Shown: piece after piece, positions 44,172-52,813 of the stretch
Numbering within the stretch: position 1 is the first letter of the stretch
How the letters are laid out: each line of letters opens with the position of its first letter
From: Gemmatimonadota bacterium
Lineage (GTDB): Bacteria > ARS69
Assembly: GCA_030747075.1 (NCBI GenBank)
Contig: JASLLL010000003.1
Location: 62,001 to 126,000 of the forward strand
DNA: 64,000 nt
Direction of reading: 5' to 3'
Translations under genes and position numbers: made by a program
Notes under the pieces: generated by a model
The model's database searches: none
What the model was told of the DNA's origin: nothing
Seen by the model: only the letters and a program-made list of their open reading frames with translations

Positions 44172-46463
44172 CTATCTGACGAGCGCGAACTTGCCGGAAG
44201 CCTGATCGGTAATGGTCCCCGATGAGTCGAGCGCCCGGATGGTGTAGACATAGATGCCGCTTTCCATCTCGCCGTGCCAGCGAAACGCAGAGCCCTCCAC
44301 ATTGTTGGGACCCGCCTGATTCCCGTTTCCGGTGAACAGGTCGCCCGCTGTAAACCGCCCTACCGGCTCCCCGGCCAGGCTGTGTACGACAATGCGAACT
44401 TCTGCATCAAGCGTCAGATCATAGCGAAAGCGGAGCTCGTCCCGCCCGGAGAATGCCGGGTTCGGATAAACATGGAACGACAGCAGTCGCGGCCCGGTCC
44501 CCTCCTGTGCACGGAGGAAATACTCGGTCGAGTGAGAGTTGTTGAGCAGGGAGATCTCCGAAGAGGCATAACCCGCATCCAGTCCCTCCAATTGAGCATA
44601 GAAGGTGTGCACCCCTTCATCCCCCGGGAGGGTCTGCCAGTCAAAGGTCATCGGCACGGCTCCGCCCGCCGGGAAGAAGCCGAGGTGCTCGACATCCCCC
44701 AGGAGCATCCCCCCCGCTTGCGGATCACCCTCGAAAAACGAAACCCGGACAGACAGCGTATCCGTGTCCGTTCCCTGATACGAAAGTGTCGACGCTCCGA
44801 AGTTGTGGACACGCGCGGTGATGGGGACCGTATCTCCAGCCTCAAAGTACTCGACTCCCGCGGGGAGCATGACCTCCACCTCCCCCGCCGGGATGGCCAA
44901 GTCTGGTTGGTCGTAGTGAAGAGCCATTCGCGCAAGGCCGGAAACCAGAAGCTGGGCGGAAAGCTTCAGCTGGAGTTCTGAGTTGGGCCGACCGCTGGCA
45001 GGGAAAGTGTTCTCCCAGGTGTCCATGAATGTGTGGTACTGCGGATAGGGGATCTCCATGTCCTCGGTCAGGAGGATGGCGTCCATACCCGCGCTCCAGA
45101 AGCTCGCGTGGTCGCTTCGTGCGAAGAAAGCCACATTCTTGGTGGCCTGAAGCTCGGGAACAAACTGCTGGGCTGTATCGATGATGTAATCGGCCAGCCA
45201 TTCGGAGCCCTCATTGGCGACGACATCGAGACGATTCGTCAGCGCATTGAAACCGACCATGTCCATGTTGAGGACCGCATGCACGGGAGTCCCCTCGGCA
45301 GCCAGTGAGTCCGCGAAGGCTGCCGAGCCCAGGAGCCCCAGTTCCTCTCCCTGAAACGCGACAAAGAGAAGGTCAAAGTCGAACGCCACATTGCCGGCAG
45401 CCAGAATGCGCGCGCACTCCAGAAGACAGCTGATCCCGGATGCGTTGTCATCGGCGCCGGGCGCCGCGTCGTAGCGCCAGTTCCACGAGCAATGGGGGTT
45501 GGCGAGGATGGCGTCGGCTCCTGCATCGCAGTCGCATCCAGGCACCGGGACGGTGCGGGCCGTTTCGCACAGCTCCACAGCGTCACTCCGGAGTCCAATC
45601 GCATCGTAGTGAGCGGTGACCAGTACGGCTCCTGCGTTCGGGGTTGCCGACGGCCAGGTTCCGATGACATTGGAGACGGTCAGCGTGGTGTTGTCCGCTG
45701 TGATCTCAAAGCGATGCGTCGTGACGGAGCCGCTTCCGAGGCTGTTCTCAAGCTCCTGCCCGATGTAGAGCCGCGCGATGTTCTCCGTGCCGGGTTCCGC
45801 CCAGTAACGCGACGAAGGCGCCCCGCTCTCCAGTTCCGCGAGTTCCCGCACATGGGCTTCCAGCCGAACCGGTTCCACGCTGTTGCGGAGCGTCTCCACC
45901 TGCGCACCCGTGCGAAGGTCTGCGGAGGCGTCTACGCTCAGCGCCCGATTCACCGTGGCGGCCCAGGCGGTGTTCGGACCGGGCCGGGAGACGGGAACGG
46001 GCTGCCGGCCGCGATTCAGGATTCGGAACCCGTGCGAACTGCGCCCCGCCAGACGAGCCGGGTCTTCACGGGTGATCTGGACGGCACCTCCGGAGGGGGT
46101 CACCGCGACAGCACGACCCGTTCGAAGCCGGGGGTGCCCTGGCGTCTCCGCATGGGCATAGACGACGCGCTCGCCGGGGCCGACGCTCGCCAGGAAGTTG
46201 GGGCGTGAGCCACTGGGGAGACTGCCGGCCTCCAGCCCGGGGGGAAGTGCAAGAAGCAGCCACCACGCGTCTTCCACCGCCTCACGGTGCAGGACACGCC
46301 ACGCGCCGGGAGCTCTCCCGAACGCCGCGATGGTCTCCTCTGCGACGCGATCAGCCGAGTAGAGATCAAATGCCTCAGGAAGGGGTTCCCCGTGTGCGCC
46401 CGGTACGAAGGACACGAGATGGAGTGCGAGAAGCCCCCCCGCCGCGAACCGAGTCGATCTCAT
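44172..46463 (-). CDS. Secreted M28-family zinc peptidase with FlgD-like C-terminus
   Basis: 763 residues. Signal peptide (1-25), a propeptide-like part to about 225, then the M28 domain with all expected metal and catalytic residues: His285 in TAHYD, Asp338 in GADDNASG, Glu373-Glu374 in GEELGLLGS, Asp401 in NMDMVG and His477 in YHTFMD. An Ig-like region (about 520-665) follows, and the end (YPNPAFSG, WHGEMESGIYVYTIRA) is a FlgD-like C-terminal domain. M28 enzymes are aminopeptidases or carboxypeptidases. A Cys-rich loop CDCDAGADAILANPHC interrupts the catalytic domain and may bind calcium. I use the ATG at 46463, preceded by GAGGGG. Confidence 0.88.
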   Translation of the reverse strand: MRSTRFAAGGLLALHLVSFVPGAHGEPLPEAFDLYSADRVAEETIAAFGRAPGAWRVLHREAVEDAWWLLLALPPGLEAGSLPSGSRPNFLASVGPGERVVYAHAETPGHPRLRTGRAVAVTPSGGAVQITREDPARLAGRSSHGFRILNRGRQPVPVSRPGPNTAWAATVNRALSVDASADLRTGAQVETLRNSVEPVRLEAHVRELAELESGAPSSRYWAEPGTENIARLYIGQELENSLGSGSVTTHRFEITADNTTLTVSNVIGTWPSATPNAGAVLVTAHYDAIGLRSDAVELCETARTVPVPGCDCDAGADAILANPHCSWNWRYDAAPGADDNASGISCLLECARILAAGNVAFDFDLLFVAFQGEELGLLGSAAFADSLAAEGTPVHAVLNMDMVGFNALTNRLDVVANEGSEWLADYIIDTAQQFVPELQATKNVAFFARSDHASFWSAGMDAILLTEDMEIPYPQYHTFMDTWENTFPASGRPNSELQLKLSAQLLVSGLARMALHYDQPDLAIPAGEVEVMLPAGVEYFEAGDTVPITARVHNFGASTLSYQGTDTDTLSVRVSFFEGDPQAGGMLLGDVEHLGFFPAGGAVPMTFDWQTLPGDEGVHTFYAQLEGLDAGYASSEISLLNNSHSTEYFLRAQEGTGPRLLSFHVYPNPAFSGRDELRFRYDLTLDAEVRIVVHSLAGEPVGRFTAGDLFTGNGNQAGPNNVEGSAFRWHGEMESGIYVYTIRALDSSGTITDQASGKFALVR

Positions 46464-46518
46464 GGTGAACCCCTCAAAACGGTGCAGCCGGGGGGATTCC
46501 CGGGTCGCCCGTCTGGAG

Positions 46519-46547
46519 ACGCTAGCCTGTGCCGAATCGTCGGTCAA
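46519..46547 (-). promoter_or_regulatory. Candidate sigma-70 promoter for the M28 peptidase
   Basis: On the minus strand: TTGACC (46547-46542), 17-nt spacer, TAGCGT (46524-46519), 56 nt before the start codon. Confidence 0.45.
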
Positions 46548-46570
46548 GAAGGCGCTGATCATTGCCCACA

Positions 46571-46602
46571 GGAAAGGGGGTCCGTCTCACGACAGACCCC
46601 CC
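46571..46602 (-). terminator. Rho-independent terminator of the FN3 lipoprotein gene
   Basis: A 7-bp stem (GGGGGTC 46576-46582 with GACCCCC 46595-46601), 12-nt loop, followed on the minus strand by TTTCC. It lies 25 nt after the stop at 46627. Confidence 0.6.
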
Positions 46603-46626
46603 ATGCATGCAGACCCCGCACGGAAC

Positions 46627-47070
46627 TCAGCCGGTGGGGTTGGTCGGGATCTTTCCGCCGCCCTCGGACGGGGTGAAGTAGATCGCCTTGTTCGAGTAGC
46701 TGCTGCGATTCCCGGAAGCGTCCTCCGAAGCGGCCCGATAGTCCACTCGTGAGTGAACCTGATCAAAGTACGAGGCGTCCTGCAGGAGGCTGGAAGACAC
46801 GGCTTCCCAGGTCGTGCCGTGGTCCAGGCTTCTCTGGAGCTCATAGCCGGCGAGGTCCGCCTCGCTGTTCGGCGCCCAGTTGACCCAGAGCGTGTCGTCA
46901 ATCTCGGAGACCGCAAGATTCGACGGCACAGCCGGAGGAGTCAGATCGACCGGCGGATCGTCGTCACCCGGAGGCAGCGTGGAGACGGTGTTGTCGTCGC
47001 CGCCACAGCCGATGAGCGCAAAGCAGAGCAAGCAGGAAAGCGTGAGGGAAATCAGCGTCGGGATCTTCAT
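46627..47070 (-). CDS. FN3-domain lipoprotein
   Basis: 147 residues. Lipoprotein signal ending FALIGC, then an acidic linker (GDDDPPVDLTPPAVP) and one fibronectin type III domain (NLAVSEIDDTLWVNWAPNSEADLAGYELQRS to about 130). It is a small surface or periplasmic binding module of unknown partner. Its FN3 domain is very close to the last FN3 domain of the giant secreted protein, which has WAPNSEADLFGYHVYRR. Start at 47070; the ATG at 47091 would add seven acidic residues before the signal. Confidence 0.75.
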   Translation of the reverse strand: MKIPTLISLTLSCLLCFALIGCGGDDNTVSTLPPGDDDPPVDLTPPAVPSNLAVSEIDDTLWVNWAPNSEADLAGYELQRSLDHGTTWEAVSSSLLQDASYFDQVHSRVDYRAASEDASGNRSSYSNKAIYFTPSEGGGKIPTNPTG

Positions 47071-47325
47071 GGTTTCTTCGTCCTCCGTCATAGGTGTCGA
47101 CTCTCCACAGAGAGGCGGGATCGAGTCCGCTCCGGTCCCTCGCAATTCCGGGGCCACTTCCGGAGGGCCTGCTTCCGTGAGAATCGGCAAGGAGTGCGCG
47201 GAGTTTTAGCGATAGATCAGCAGTCTCGCGGCAGGCTGTTCCAGATCTGCACGGTCCGGATTGCAGAGTGCAACTTTCGCACACTGGCCCCGGGCGCTGC
47301 CGGGGGGTGCTGAACAGCGACAGCG

Positions 47326-48312
47326 CTATCGGAGGACGCGTACGAGGGCCACTTCAGCCTCGGGGAGGGCCGGGCAGTGAACGAAGTAGACTCCACAGGC
47401 TGCCGGATTCCCCAGGGAAGTCCGTCCATTCCAGAGGAATGTGGTCTCCTCCCCCCTCGCCGTCGGCAGAAGCCTGACAACCCGCCGCCCCACCACATCG
47501 ACAACATCCGCATGGACAGCCTGTTCCGTGGAGGCGGCAAACACAATGCGGACTTCCCCTCCCCTTCCTGCGCGGAACGGATTCGGCGAGACCAGCGAGA
47601 CGGTGCTCTCGTCGGGAGCCACCCTTTGGTTCAGAAGCCGGTCGAACCAGGGCACCAGTCCGGCCACTTCCGTCGGAAGAGGAATGTCGGCGTTCTCGAT
47701 CCCGGGTGAGGAGAGCGCCTCGGGAGGCCCCAGCAGGAAGCGATAGTCCTCGGCGAAGATCTCATGCGGTCGATCCCGGTGGGATGCGGCATGGTGATAT
47801 CGACCGGAGTGCAGCTGGCGAAGGTCCAGGTACTCCTCCCACAGCGTGCTGCCATCCGGGGCAAGTGCGTGCTGCACTATGTGCCCGAGTTCGTGTGCGA
47901 TCGTGGCCGCAAGATGCTCGGGATGCACCTTCCGGAGTCCGGGAGAGAGAAAGACGATGTTCCCTTCACAGCTGGACCGGAGAGTGCCGCGACGCGGATA
48001 CGGGAGAACCACGATGCGTGCGTCGAGGGAGGCTACGCCCGCAGGCGCGGAGGCAATCGCCTCGCGAACCAGCCCGATCTCGAACGGATGAAACGAGCCG
48101 TCCCCCAGAGTGGAGAGTTCGCTGTCCAGAGGATCGGTAACAAGCGGCCAGGAGCGGCCATTCATCACCAGGCACAAGGTCCCGTCGATGAGGGTCGTGT
48201 GTTTGCTCAGGACCTCCTGTGCGTCGATGAGCCGGAGAGAGGCACTTGCGGGGGGAACGGCCCACAGAACGGCGAGCGTAAGCAGGCTCGCGAGGTTGCA
48301 TCTCCTCATCAT
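47326..48312 (-). CDS. Secreted HExxH metallopeptidase with FlgD-like C-terminus
   Basis: 328 residues. Signal peptide (1-25), catalytic domain with His140-Glu141-Leu-Gly-His144 (IAHELGHIVQH), and a downstream RPHEIFAEDYRFLL whose Glu184 or Glu188 could be the third zinc ligand (gluzincin-like). The C-terminal 90 residues are FlgD-like (VSPNPFRAGRGGEVRIVF, GRRVVRLL, CGVYFVHC). I cannot name the peptidase family. GGAGG lies 9 nt before the ATG. Expression should depend on cyclic-di-GMP through the riboswitch at 48346-48440. Confidence 0.78.
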   Translation of the reverse strand: MMRRCNLASLLTLAVLWAVPPASASLRLIDAQEVLSKHTTLIDGTLCLVMNGRSWPLVTDPLDSELSTLGDGSFHPFEIGLVREAIASAPAGVASLDARIVVLPYPRRGTLRSSCEGNIVFLSPGLRKVHPEHLAATIAHELGHIVQHALAPDGSTLWEEYLDLRQLHSGRYHHAASHRDRPHEIFAEDYRFLLGPPEALSSPGIENADIPLPTEVAGLVPWFDRLLNQRVAPDESTVSLVSPNPFRAGRGGEVRIVFAASTEQAVHADVVDVVGRRVVRLLPTARGEETTFLWNGRTSLGNPAACGVYFVHCPALPEAEVALVRVLR

Positions 48313-48345
48313 GCTTGTCCGCCTCCGTCACGCTGTGAACGGCAG

Positions 48346-48440
48346 GCGAAACTTCGGCGGCCCGGCGTTTCCCGAACTCAGTGTGTTCGGGTTCCGTGGC
48401 TTTGCGCGTCCTCGTGCGGACTTGCCCTTGTCGGTCTCGC
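48346..48440 (-). promoter_or_regulatory. Cyclic-di-GMP-I (GEMM) riboswitch aptamer
   Basis: A 95-nt minus-strand element. P1 is GCGAGAC (48440-48434) with GUUUCGC (48352-48346), 7 bp with one G-U. Inside are ACAAGGGCAA, the P2 hairpin GUCC-GCACGA-GGAC, the conserved GCGCAAAGCCACGG, a P3 arm (CCCGAA with UUCGGG) and the closing GCCGGGCCGCCGAAG. These match the GEMM consensus in order and spacing. The ATG of the metallopeptidase is 34 nt downstream. A segment that overlaps P1 (48347-48339) can pair with the ribosome site, so control is probably at translation. Confidence 0.85.
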
Positions 48441-48547
48441 GGACCCGTGGTGAGTCCACCGTCTGCTACCGCAAGGCTCGTGCCGGGTTGAGTGCAGGGG
48501 GTCTCTTCGCACAGCGTGGTCAAACGCAAGAATCACTCAAGGCTGCA

Positions 48548-48583
48548 TAGAGAATGGCCCGCCGCAGAGGGATGCGACGGGCC
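48548..48583 (-). terminator. Rho-independent terminator of the REC-kinase gene
   Basis: GGCCCGTCGCA (minus strand, 48583-48573) pairs with TGCGGCGGGCC (48566-48556) through one wobble, 6-nt loop, followed by ATTCTCTA. It separates the kinase gene from the riboswitch transcript. Confidence 0.7.
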
Positions 48584-48639
48584 GTGTGTCGGCGTCCGGG
48601 GGGAATCTCCCCGGAACGGCGTGGGATTCCTCTCAGTCG

Positions 48640-49842
48640 TCAGTGTTCCGATGGGCCGGGGAGTGTGATGCGAACCGAGGCACCGCCAAGTTCGGGCTGA
48701 ATGAAGCGCACGCTGCCTCCGTGGGCTTCTGCCAGACACCGCGTCACCGAGAGTCCCAGCCCGGCGCCGGGGAACGCTCGCGTGGAGGACATGTCGCCCT
48801 GCGTGAAACGATCGAACGCTTCTGCAAGGTCGGGAGCGTCGACGCCGATGCCGTTGTCGTGAATGTCGATGTGTACTCGGGAAGCGTCCACCGACGCACG
48901 AAGGAGAATCTCCTGAGACGCGGGATCGCGCGTGAACTTGCGGGCATTGTCCACGAGGTTCGCGATACACAGTCCCAAGCGCGTCCGGTCCACGAGCACT
49001 CTCGCATCCGATGCGCATTCGGGCACTTCGAGCCGTACGAGTTCGCGGAGATCTCCTGCGGGACCGTTTCGGACCCAGGCGCGCAGGAACTCCCCCAGGG
49101 CCACGGGTTCCAGTATGGGCGTCAGCGCTCCGCTGTTGGCCTCCACCAGAATCAACAGATTCGAAATCAACGCATCCAGTCGACTCACATTGTCCCGAAG
49201 GCCATCCATCGCGTCTCCTGCCCGGGAAGGATGCTCCGGCTGAGACTCCAGCATCGACAGAAAGCCCTGGAGCGCGGTGAGTGGCGTACGAAACTCATGG
49301 GAAACGGTCGCGAGCAGGTCATCCTTGATGCGTTCCACTTCGCGAAGTCGCTGGTTGACCCGCGTGAGTTCGCTGTTCTCGCGGCGAAGGCGAGAGCGTT
49401 CCAGGCAGTTCCCGACGACGCGCGCCACTTCGTCCAGCGTGAACGGCTTGAGGAGATAGTCGAACGCGCCGAGGCGCAGCGCGCGAATGGTGGTCTCCAC
49501 CGTGGCGTGCCCGGTGATGACGATTACCGAAGCCTCCGGACAGGCCTTCTGCGACCACTCCAACAGCGACATTCCATCGACATGGGGCATTCGCAGATCG
49601 ACCAGCATGAGATCGAAGCTCGCGCGGCCGAGAAGTTCCATCGCTTCTCTTCCGTCGCAGGCGGCCTCGACTTCGTAGTCTCCCATGGACAGGAATTCTC
49701 GCAGCGTTTCGCGGATGTTCTCGTCGTCGTCCACCACGAGGATCTTCTCCCTCGTGGTGGTCACTGCGCTCGTGCGCTCTCCCGGCGGTCCTGCCATCGT
49801 GTCGGGGAGCAGGCACTCGGCGGGCTTTCTGAAGTCGGACAT
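48640..49842 (-). CDS. Receiver-histidine kinase protein (REC-HisKA-HATPase)
   Basis: 400 residues, no membrane segment. Receiver domain first (acidic cluster 38-40, phospho-Asp82 in LMLVDLRMP, Lys in YLLKP), a short coiled coil (150-175), HisKA with His182 in VSHEFRTPL, and HATPase with NLVDNARKF, DIHDNGIGV and GAGLGLSV. With the receiver at the N-terminus, it can be both target of another kinase and donor to a further regulator, as in phosphorelays. It follows fliA by 55 nt and ends with a clear terminator. Confidence 0.9.
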   Translation of the reverse strand: MSDFRKPAECLLPDTMAGPPGERTSAVTTTREKILVVDDDENIRETLREFLSMGDYEVEAACDGREAMELLGRASFDLMLVDLRMPHVDGMSLLEWSQKACPEASVIVITGHATVETTIRALRLGAFDYLLKPFTLDEVARVVGNCLERSRLRRENSELTRVNQRLREVERIKDDLLATVSHEFRTPLTALQGFLSMLESQPEHPSRAGDAMDGLRDNVSRLDALISNLLILVEANSGALTPILEPVALGEFLRAWVRNGPAGDLRELVRLEVPECASDARVLVDRTRLGLCIANLVDNARKFTRDPASQEILLRASVDASRVHIDIHDNGIGVDAPDLAEAFDRFTQGDMSSTRAFPGAGLGLSVTRCLAEAHGGSVRFIQPELGGASVRITLPGPSEH

Positions 49843-49897
49843 GAACCCTCTTCCTCTCCGCCCTGATCAGGCGTTCCGTTGCGTGAGCCCGATTTCC

Positions 49898-50770
49898 TCA
49901 AGCCGACAGAAGGCTGGTGATGTCAGGGAGCACGGCGCGGGCGCCATCGTTCTCCGCATCGGAGAACTCCTGTGGGATGCCCGTACCCATGAGGCCGGAC
50001 ACCAGTGTCGAAGTCTCGCCGCGAAGCTTCCCGCGAAGGCGCTGAACCGCCTTGGTGTGGATCTGAGATATGCGCGACTCCGAGACACCCAGGAGCGACC
50101 CGATTTCCTTCAGCGTCAAACGCTCGTAGTAGTACAGCGCAATGACCAGCCGCTCCCGCGAAGGGAGACGACCGATCGCGCGATTGATGCTGATCTTGAG
50201 GTCCTCGATGTCCATGTGCTGCGCGGGACTGAGACCGGCGCGATCTTCCAGCGCATCCACCAGACGCGTCTGCCCGTCGCCGTCCTTGCTGGAGACAAAC
50301 TCGTCCAGCGAGATGAGGCTTGTGGAGCGGACCTCGTCCATCAGCTTGTGCAGGGCTCGCGTCGAGATCTGCATCCGGTCGGCCACTTCACCGGTGGTTG
50401 CGGAACGCCCGAGAGAAGCCTCCAGTTCCGTGTAGACGCCCTCCAGTTTGCGGGCCTTCTGACGCGTGGAGCGAGGGATCCAGTCGAGAGCGCGGAGTTC
50501 GTCCAGGATGGCTCCGCGGATTCTGGTCACGGCGTAGGTCTCAAACCGCGTCTTCCGATCGAGGTCGTACTTGTCGATGGCGTCCATGAGTCCGAGCACG
50601 CCGGAGCTGATCAGGTCTTCGGTCTGCACCGACGGCGGGAGCCCGATGGCCATGCGTCCCGCGACATACTTCACCAGGGGGACATATCGCAGCACGAGCT
50701 TCTCTCGCAGTTCCGGGGATCGCTTCTTGCGGTAGTCCTTCCAGATCTGGTCTGCGGGGCGGCTCTTCAT
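49898..50770 (-). CDS. fliA: Sigma-28-type RNA polymerase sigma factor (FliA/WhiG)
   Basis: 290 residues with regions 2, 3 and 4. Region 2: RYVPLVKYVAGRMAIGLPPSVQTEDLISSGVLGLMDAIDKYD with RFETYAVTRIRGAILDELRALDWIPRSTRQ. Region 3: GRSATTGEVADRMQIS. Region 4: LPSRERLVIALYYYERLTLKEIGSLLGVSESRISQIHTKAVQRL. This is the FliA/WhiG family, usually for late flagellar and chemotaxis genes. The C-terminus extends about 40 residues beyond region 4. ATGA overlap with the upstream gene. Confidence 0.93.
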   Translation of the reverse strand: MKSRPADQIWKDYRKKRSPELREKLVLRYVPLVKYVAGRMAIGLPPSVQTEDLISSGVLGLMDAIDKYDLDRKTRFETYAVTRIRGAILDELRALDWIPRSTRQKARKLEGVYTELEASLGRSATTGEVADRMQISTRALHKLMDEVRSTSLISLDEFVSSKDGDGQTRLVDALEDRAGLSPAQHMDIEDLKISINRAIGRLPSRERLVIALYYYERLTLKEIGSLLGVSESRISQIHTKAVQRLRGKLRGETSTLVSGLMGTGIPQEFSDAENDGARAVLPDITSLLSA

Positions 50771-51186
50771 GAGACAATGTCCTCCGTCGTTTCAGTTCTT
50801 TTCCAATCCAGCGAACACGCCAGGAGGTCCCGACACGCAGCCTCAAGCGCGAGAATGCGCTCCACGGTCACGGAGACGGCCTCCAGAATCTGCATCAGTT
50901 CCCCACCCGAAGCGGCGGGAAGGTCTCGTCGTGCGGATACCCACCAGGCCCGGTCCGTTGCGAGGCCCTCATCCACGCTCCGGATCTCATCGAGAAGTTC
51001 CCGCTTTGCCTGGAGGATCTCGCTCACCCGCTGAATACCATTGCGACTTCGCAGCAGGTCGTGTTCCTCGTCGGCCAGCGTCTCCAGCTGGAGGTACCGG
51101 TTGAGCTGTGCGCGGTAGCCTCCCCGCAAGAGCTCAATCCGTTGTTCCGGGGAGTTCCCCTTCCGCGTGAGTCCCGTCGCCTTCAT
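50767..51186 (-). CDS. Coiled-coil protein, possibly FlgN-like export chaperone
   Basis: 139 residues, almost all helical, Leu/Glu/Arg-rich (YLQLETLADEEHDLLRSR, VSEILQAKRELLDEIRSVDEG). No membrane segment. The size, the LQAKRELLDEI pattern and coupling to fliA fit FlgN/FliT-type flagellar chaperones, but no motif proves it. Start at 51186 with GGGGGGAGAG upstream. Confidence 0.5.
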   Translation of the reverse strand: MKATGLTRKGNSPEQRIELLRGGYRAQLNRYLQLETLADEEHDLLRSRNGIQRVSEILQAKRELLDEIRSVDEGLATDRAWWVSARRDLPAASGGELMQILEAVSVTVERILALEAACRDLLACSLDWKRTETTEDIVS

Positions 51187-51239
51187 TGGCTCTCCCCCCG
51201 GTGAGTTCAAGGTCCCGGTCTCCCGGGCTTACGGGGTGG

Positions 51240-51269
51240 GATATAGCAAGGAGGAGGCCAGACTTGCAA
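51240..51269 (-). promoter_or_regulatory. Candidate sigma-70 promoter for the coiled-coil/fliA/kinase operon
   Basis: On the minus strand: TTGCAA (51269-51264), 18-nt spacer, TATATC (51245-51240), 54 nt before the ATG. Further upstream, GGGCCGTTCTTTTGCC has GG and GC 10 nt apart and could be a weak sigma-54 site. Confidence 0.45.
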
Positions 51270-51421
51270 AAAACGCCAGAAGTGGCAAAAGAACGGCCCT
51301 CGTGCGGATTGAGCGCGGGATGTAGGGGGCGGGGGCTACAAACTGCCCGGAATCTGGCCAGTTTGAGTGCAGACAGGCGGTCAGCTATTGATCAGCATGG
51401 TCAGGGTTCAGGCGGAGGGAA

Positions 51422-52813
51422 TCAGCCGCCGGAAGCGGCGGAGTCGGCGGCTTCCATCTTCTTCAGCTTCTCCCGAAGGGTTTGTCGAGAGATGCCCAGG
51501 AGCTTGGCTGCGCGGGACTTGTTTCCCTCGCACCATTCCAGCGTGAGGGCAATGTGTTCCAACTCCATGACGCGCAACGGTCGGGGTGAGAACTTCGGGG
51601 GTTGGGCCGGTGTGGACGAACTCGACGCGGTGCTCTCCTCGTCCAGATCCAGCGGAAGGTGACTCGCGAGAATCAGATCTGTCGATTGCAGGAGTATGGC
51701 GCGTTCGATCACATTCTTCAGTTCCCGCACATTGCCCGGCCACGCATAGGCCTCCAGAAGCGCGCGGGCTTGCGGTGTGAAGCCGCGCACCGAGCGTTTC
51801 AGTTCTCGATTGAACTGCTGGACGAAGTAGCTGGCCAGCACGAGCACATCCTCCGCCCTTTCGCGAAGTGGAGGGACCTGGACGAGGACCACATTCAACC
51901 GGAAGTAGAGATCGTCACGAAAGCGACCGTCCTGAGCTTCGCGCTTGAGATCTCGATTGGTGGCGGCCACGATGCGAACATCCACCTCGATGTCCCTTGT
52001 TCCGCCGACCTTTCGGAAACTCTTGGTCTCCAGCACGCGAAGCAGACGCGCCTGCAAACCCAGCGGCATCTCCCCAATCTCATCGAGAAACAGCGTTCCG
52101 CCGTCGGCGATTTCCAGAAGTCCCCGCTTGCTCTCCCGTGCATCGGTGAACGCTCCCTTTTCATATCCGAAGAGTTCACTCTCCAGAAGAGTCTCCGGGA
52201 GTCCCGCGCAGTTGATGGTGAGGAACGGCTTGCGCTCCTCGGGGAACGACAGGAAGTGCACCGCCTTGGCAACGAGTTCCTTCCCTGTGCCACTCTCCCC
52301 TTGAATGAGAACCGTAGATGTGGGGCTGTTCGCCACTTTCGCGATGATGTCCGCGACCTGATTCATCGAGCGTGAGTTCCCCAGAATGAAACGATCCGAA
52401 TCCCGATTCCCGACACGAATCTGCCGCACGGTCTGGGCTTTTCGGGAAATGTCGATGTTGACCATGGCCTGTTCGACCAGTTCGAGCACTTTGCGAAGCT
52501 CGAAAGGTTTGTTCAGGAAATAGTACGCACCCGTCTCCAGGGCGTTGGGCGCGGCGGTGTCGGCATCGTAGGCGGACATCATGATGACGATGGTCTCCGC
52601 ATGGTGGTGCCTGATTTCGCGGAGGATGTCCATGCCGTTACGCCCCGGGAGACGCACATCGAGAAACACCAGATCCCGAGAGTGCTGCGCCAGCGCAGCC
52701 AGACCGGCTTCGCCGCTTTCCACGCCCTCCACGGAGTGACCGTGCTCCTCCAGAGCCAGGCGCAGGGAAGTCCGGAGATTGCGTTCGTCATCTACGATCA
52801 GGATGTCGGCCAC
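51422..52813 (-). CDS. NtrC-like response regulator with GAFTDA variant
   Basis: 463 residues: receiver (Asp8-Asp9, phospho-Asp52 in LVFLDVRLPG, Lys in FLNKP), AAA+ domain (QGESGTGKE, YEKGAFTDARE, GGTLFLDEIGEM) and Fis-type helix-turn-helix (EWCEGNKSRAAKLLGISRQTLREKL). The sigma-54 contact loop is GAFTDA in place of GAFTGA. It overlaps the upstream histidine kinase by 16 nt and is surely its partner. Confidence 0.92.
   Translation of the reverse strand: MADILIVDDERNLRTSLRLALEEHGHSVEGVESGEAGLAALAQHSRDLVFLDVRLPGRNGMDILREIRHHHAETIVIMMSAYDADTAAPNALETGAYYFLNKPFELRKVLELVEQAMVNIDISRKAQTVRQIRVGNRDSDRFILGNSRSMNQVADIIAKVANSPTSTVLIQGESGTGKELVAKAVHFLSFPEERKPFLTINCAGLPETLLESELFGYEKGAFTDARESKRGLLEIADGGTLFLDEIGEMPLGLQARLLRVLETKSFRKVGGTRDIEVDVRIVAATNRDLKREAQDGRFRDDLYFRLNVVLVQVPPLRERAEDVLVLASYFVQQFNRELKRSVRGFTPQARALLEAYAWPGNVRELKNVIERAILLQSTDLILASHLPLDLDEESTASSSSTPAQPPKFSPRPLRVMELEHIALTLEWCEGNKSRAAKLLGISRQTLREKLKKMEAADSAASGG

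Noticed and set aside
51258-51275. CTGGCGTTTTTTGC (minus strand) as a sigma-54 promoter before the coiled-coil/fliA operon
   Set aside because: GG and GC are only 8 nt apart; sigma-54 needs 10.
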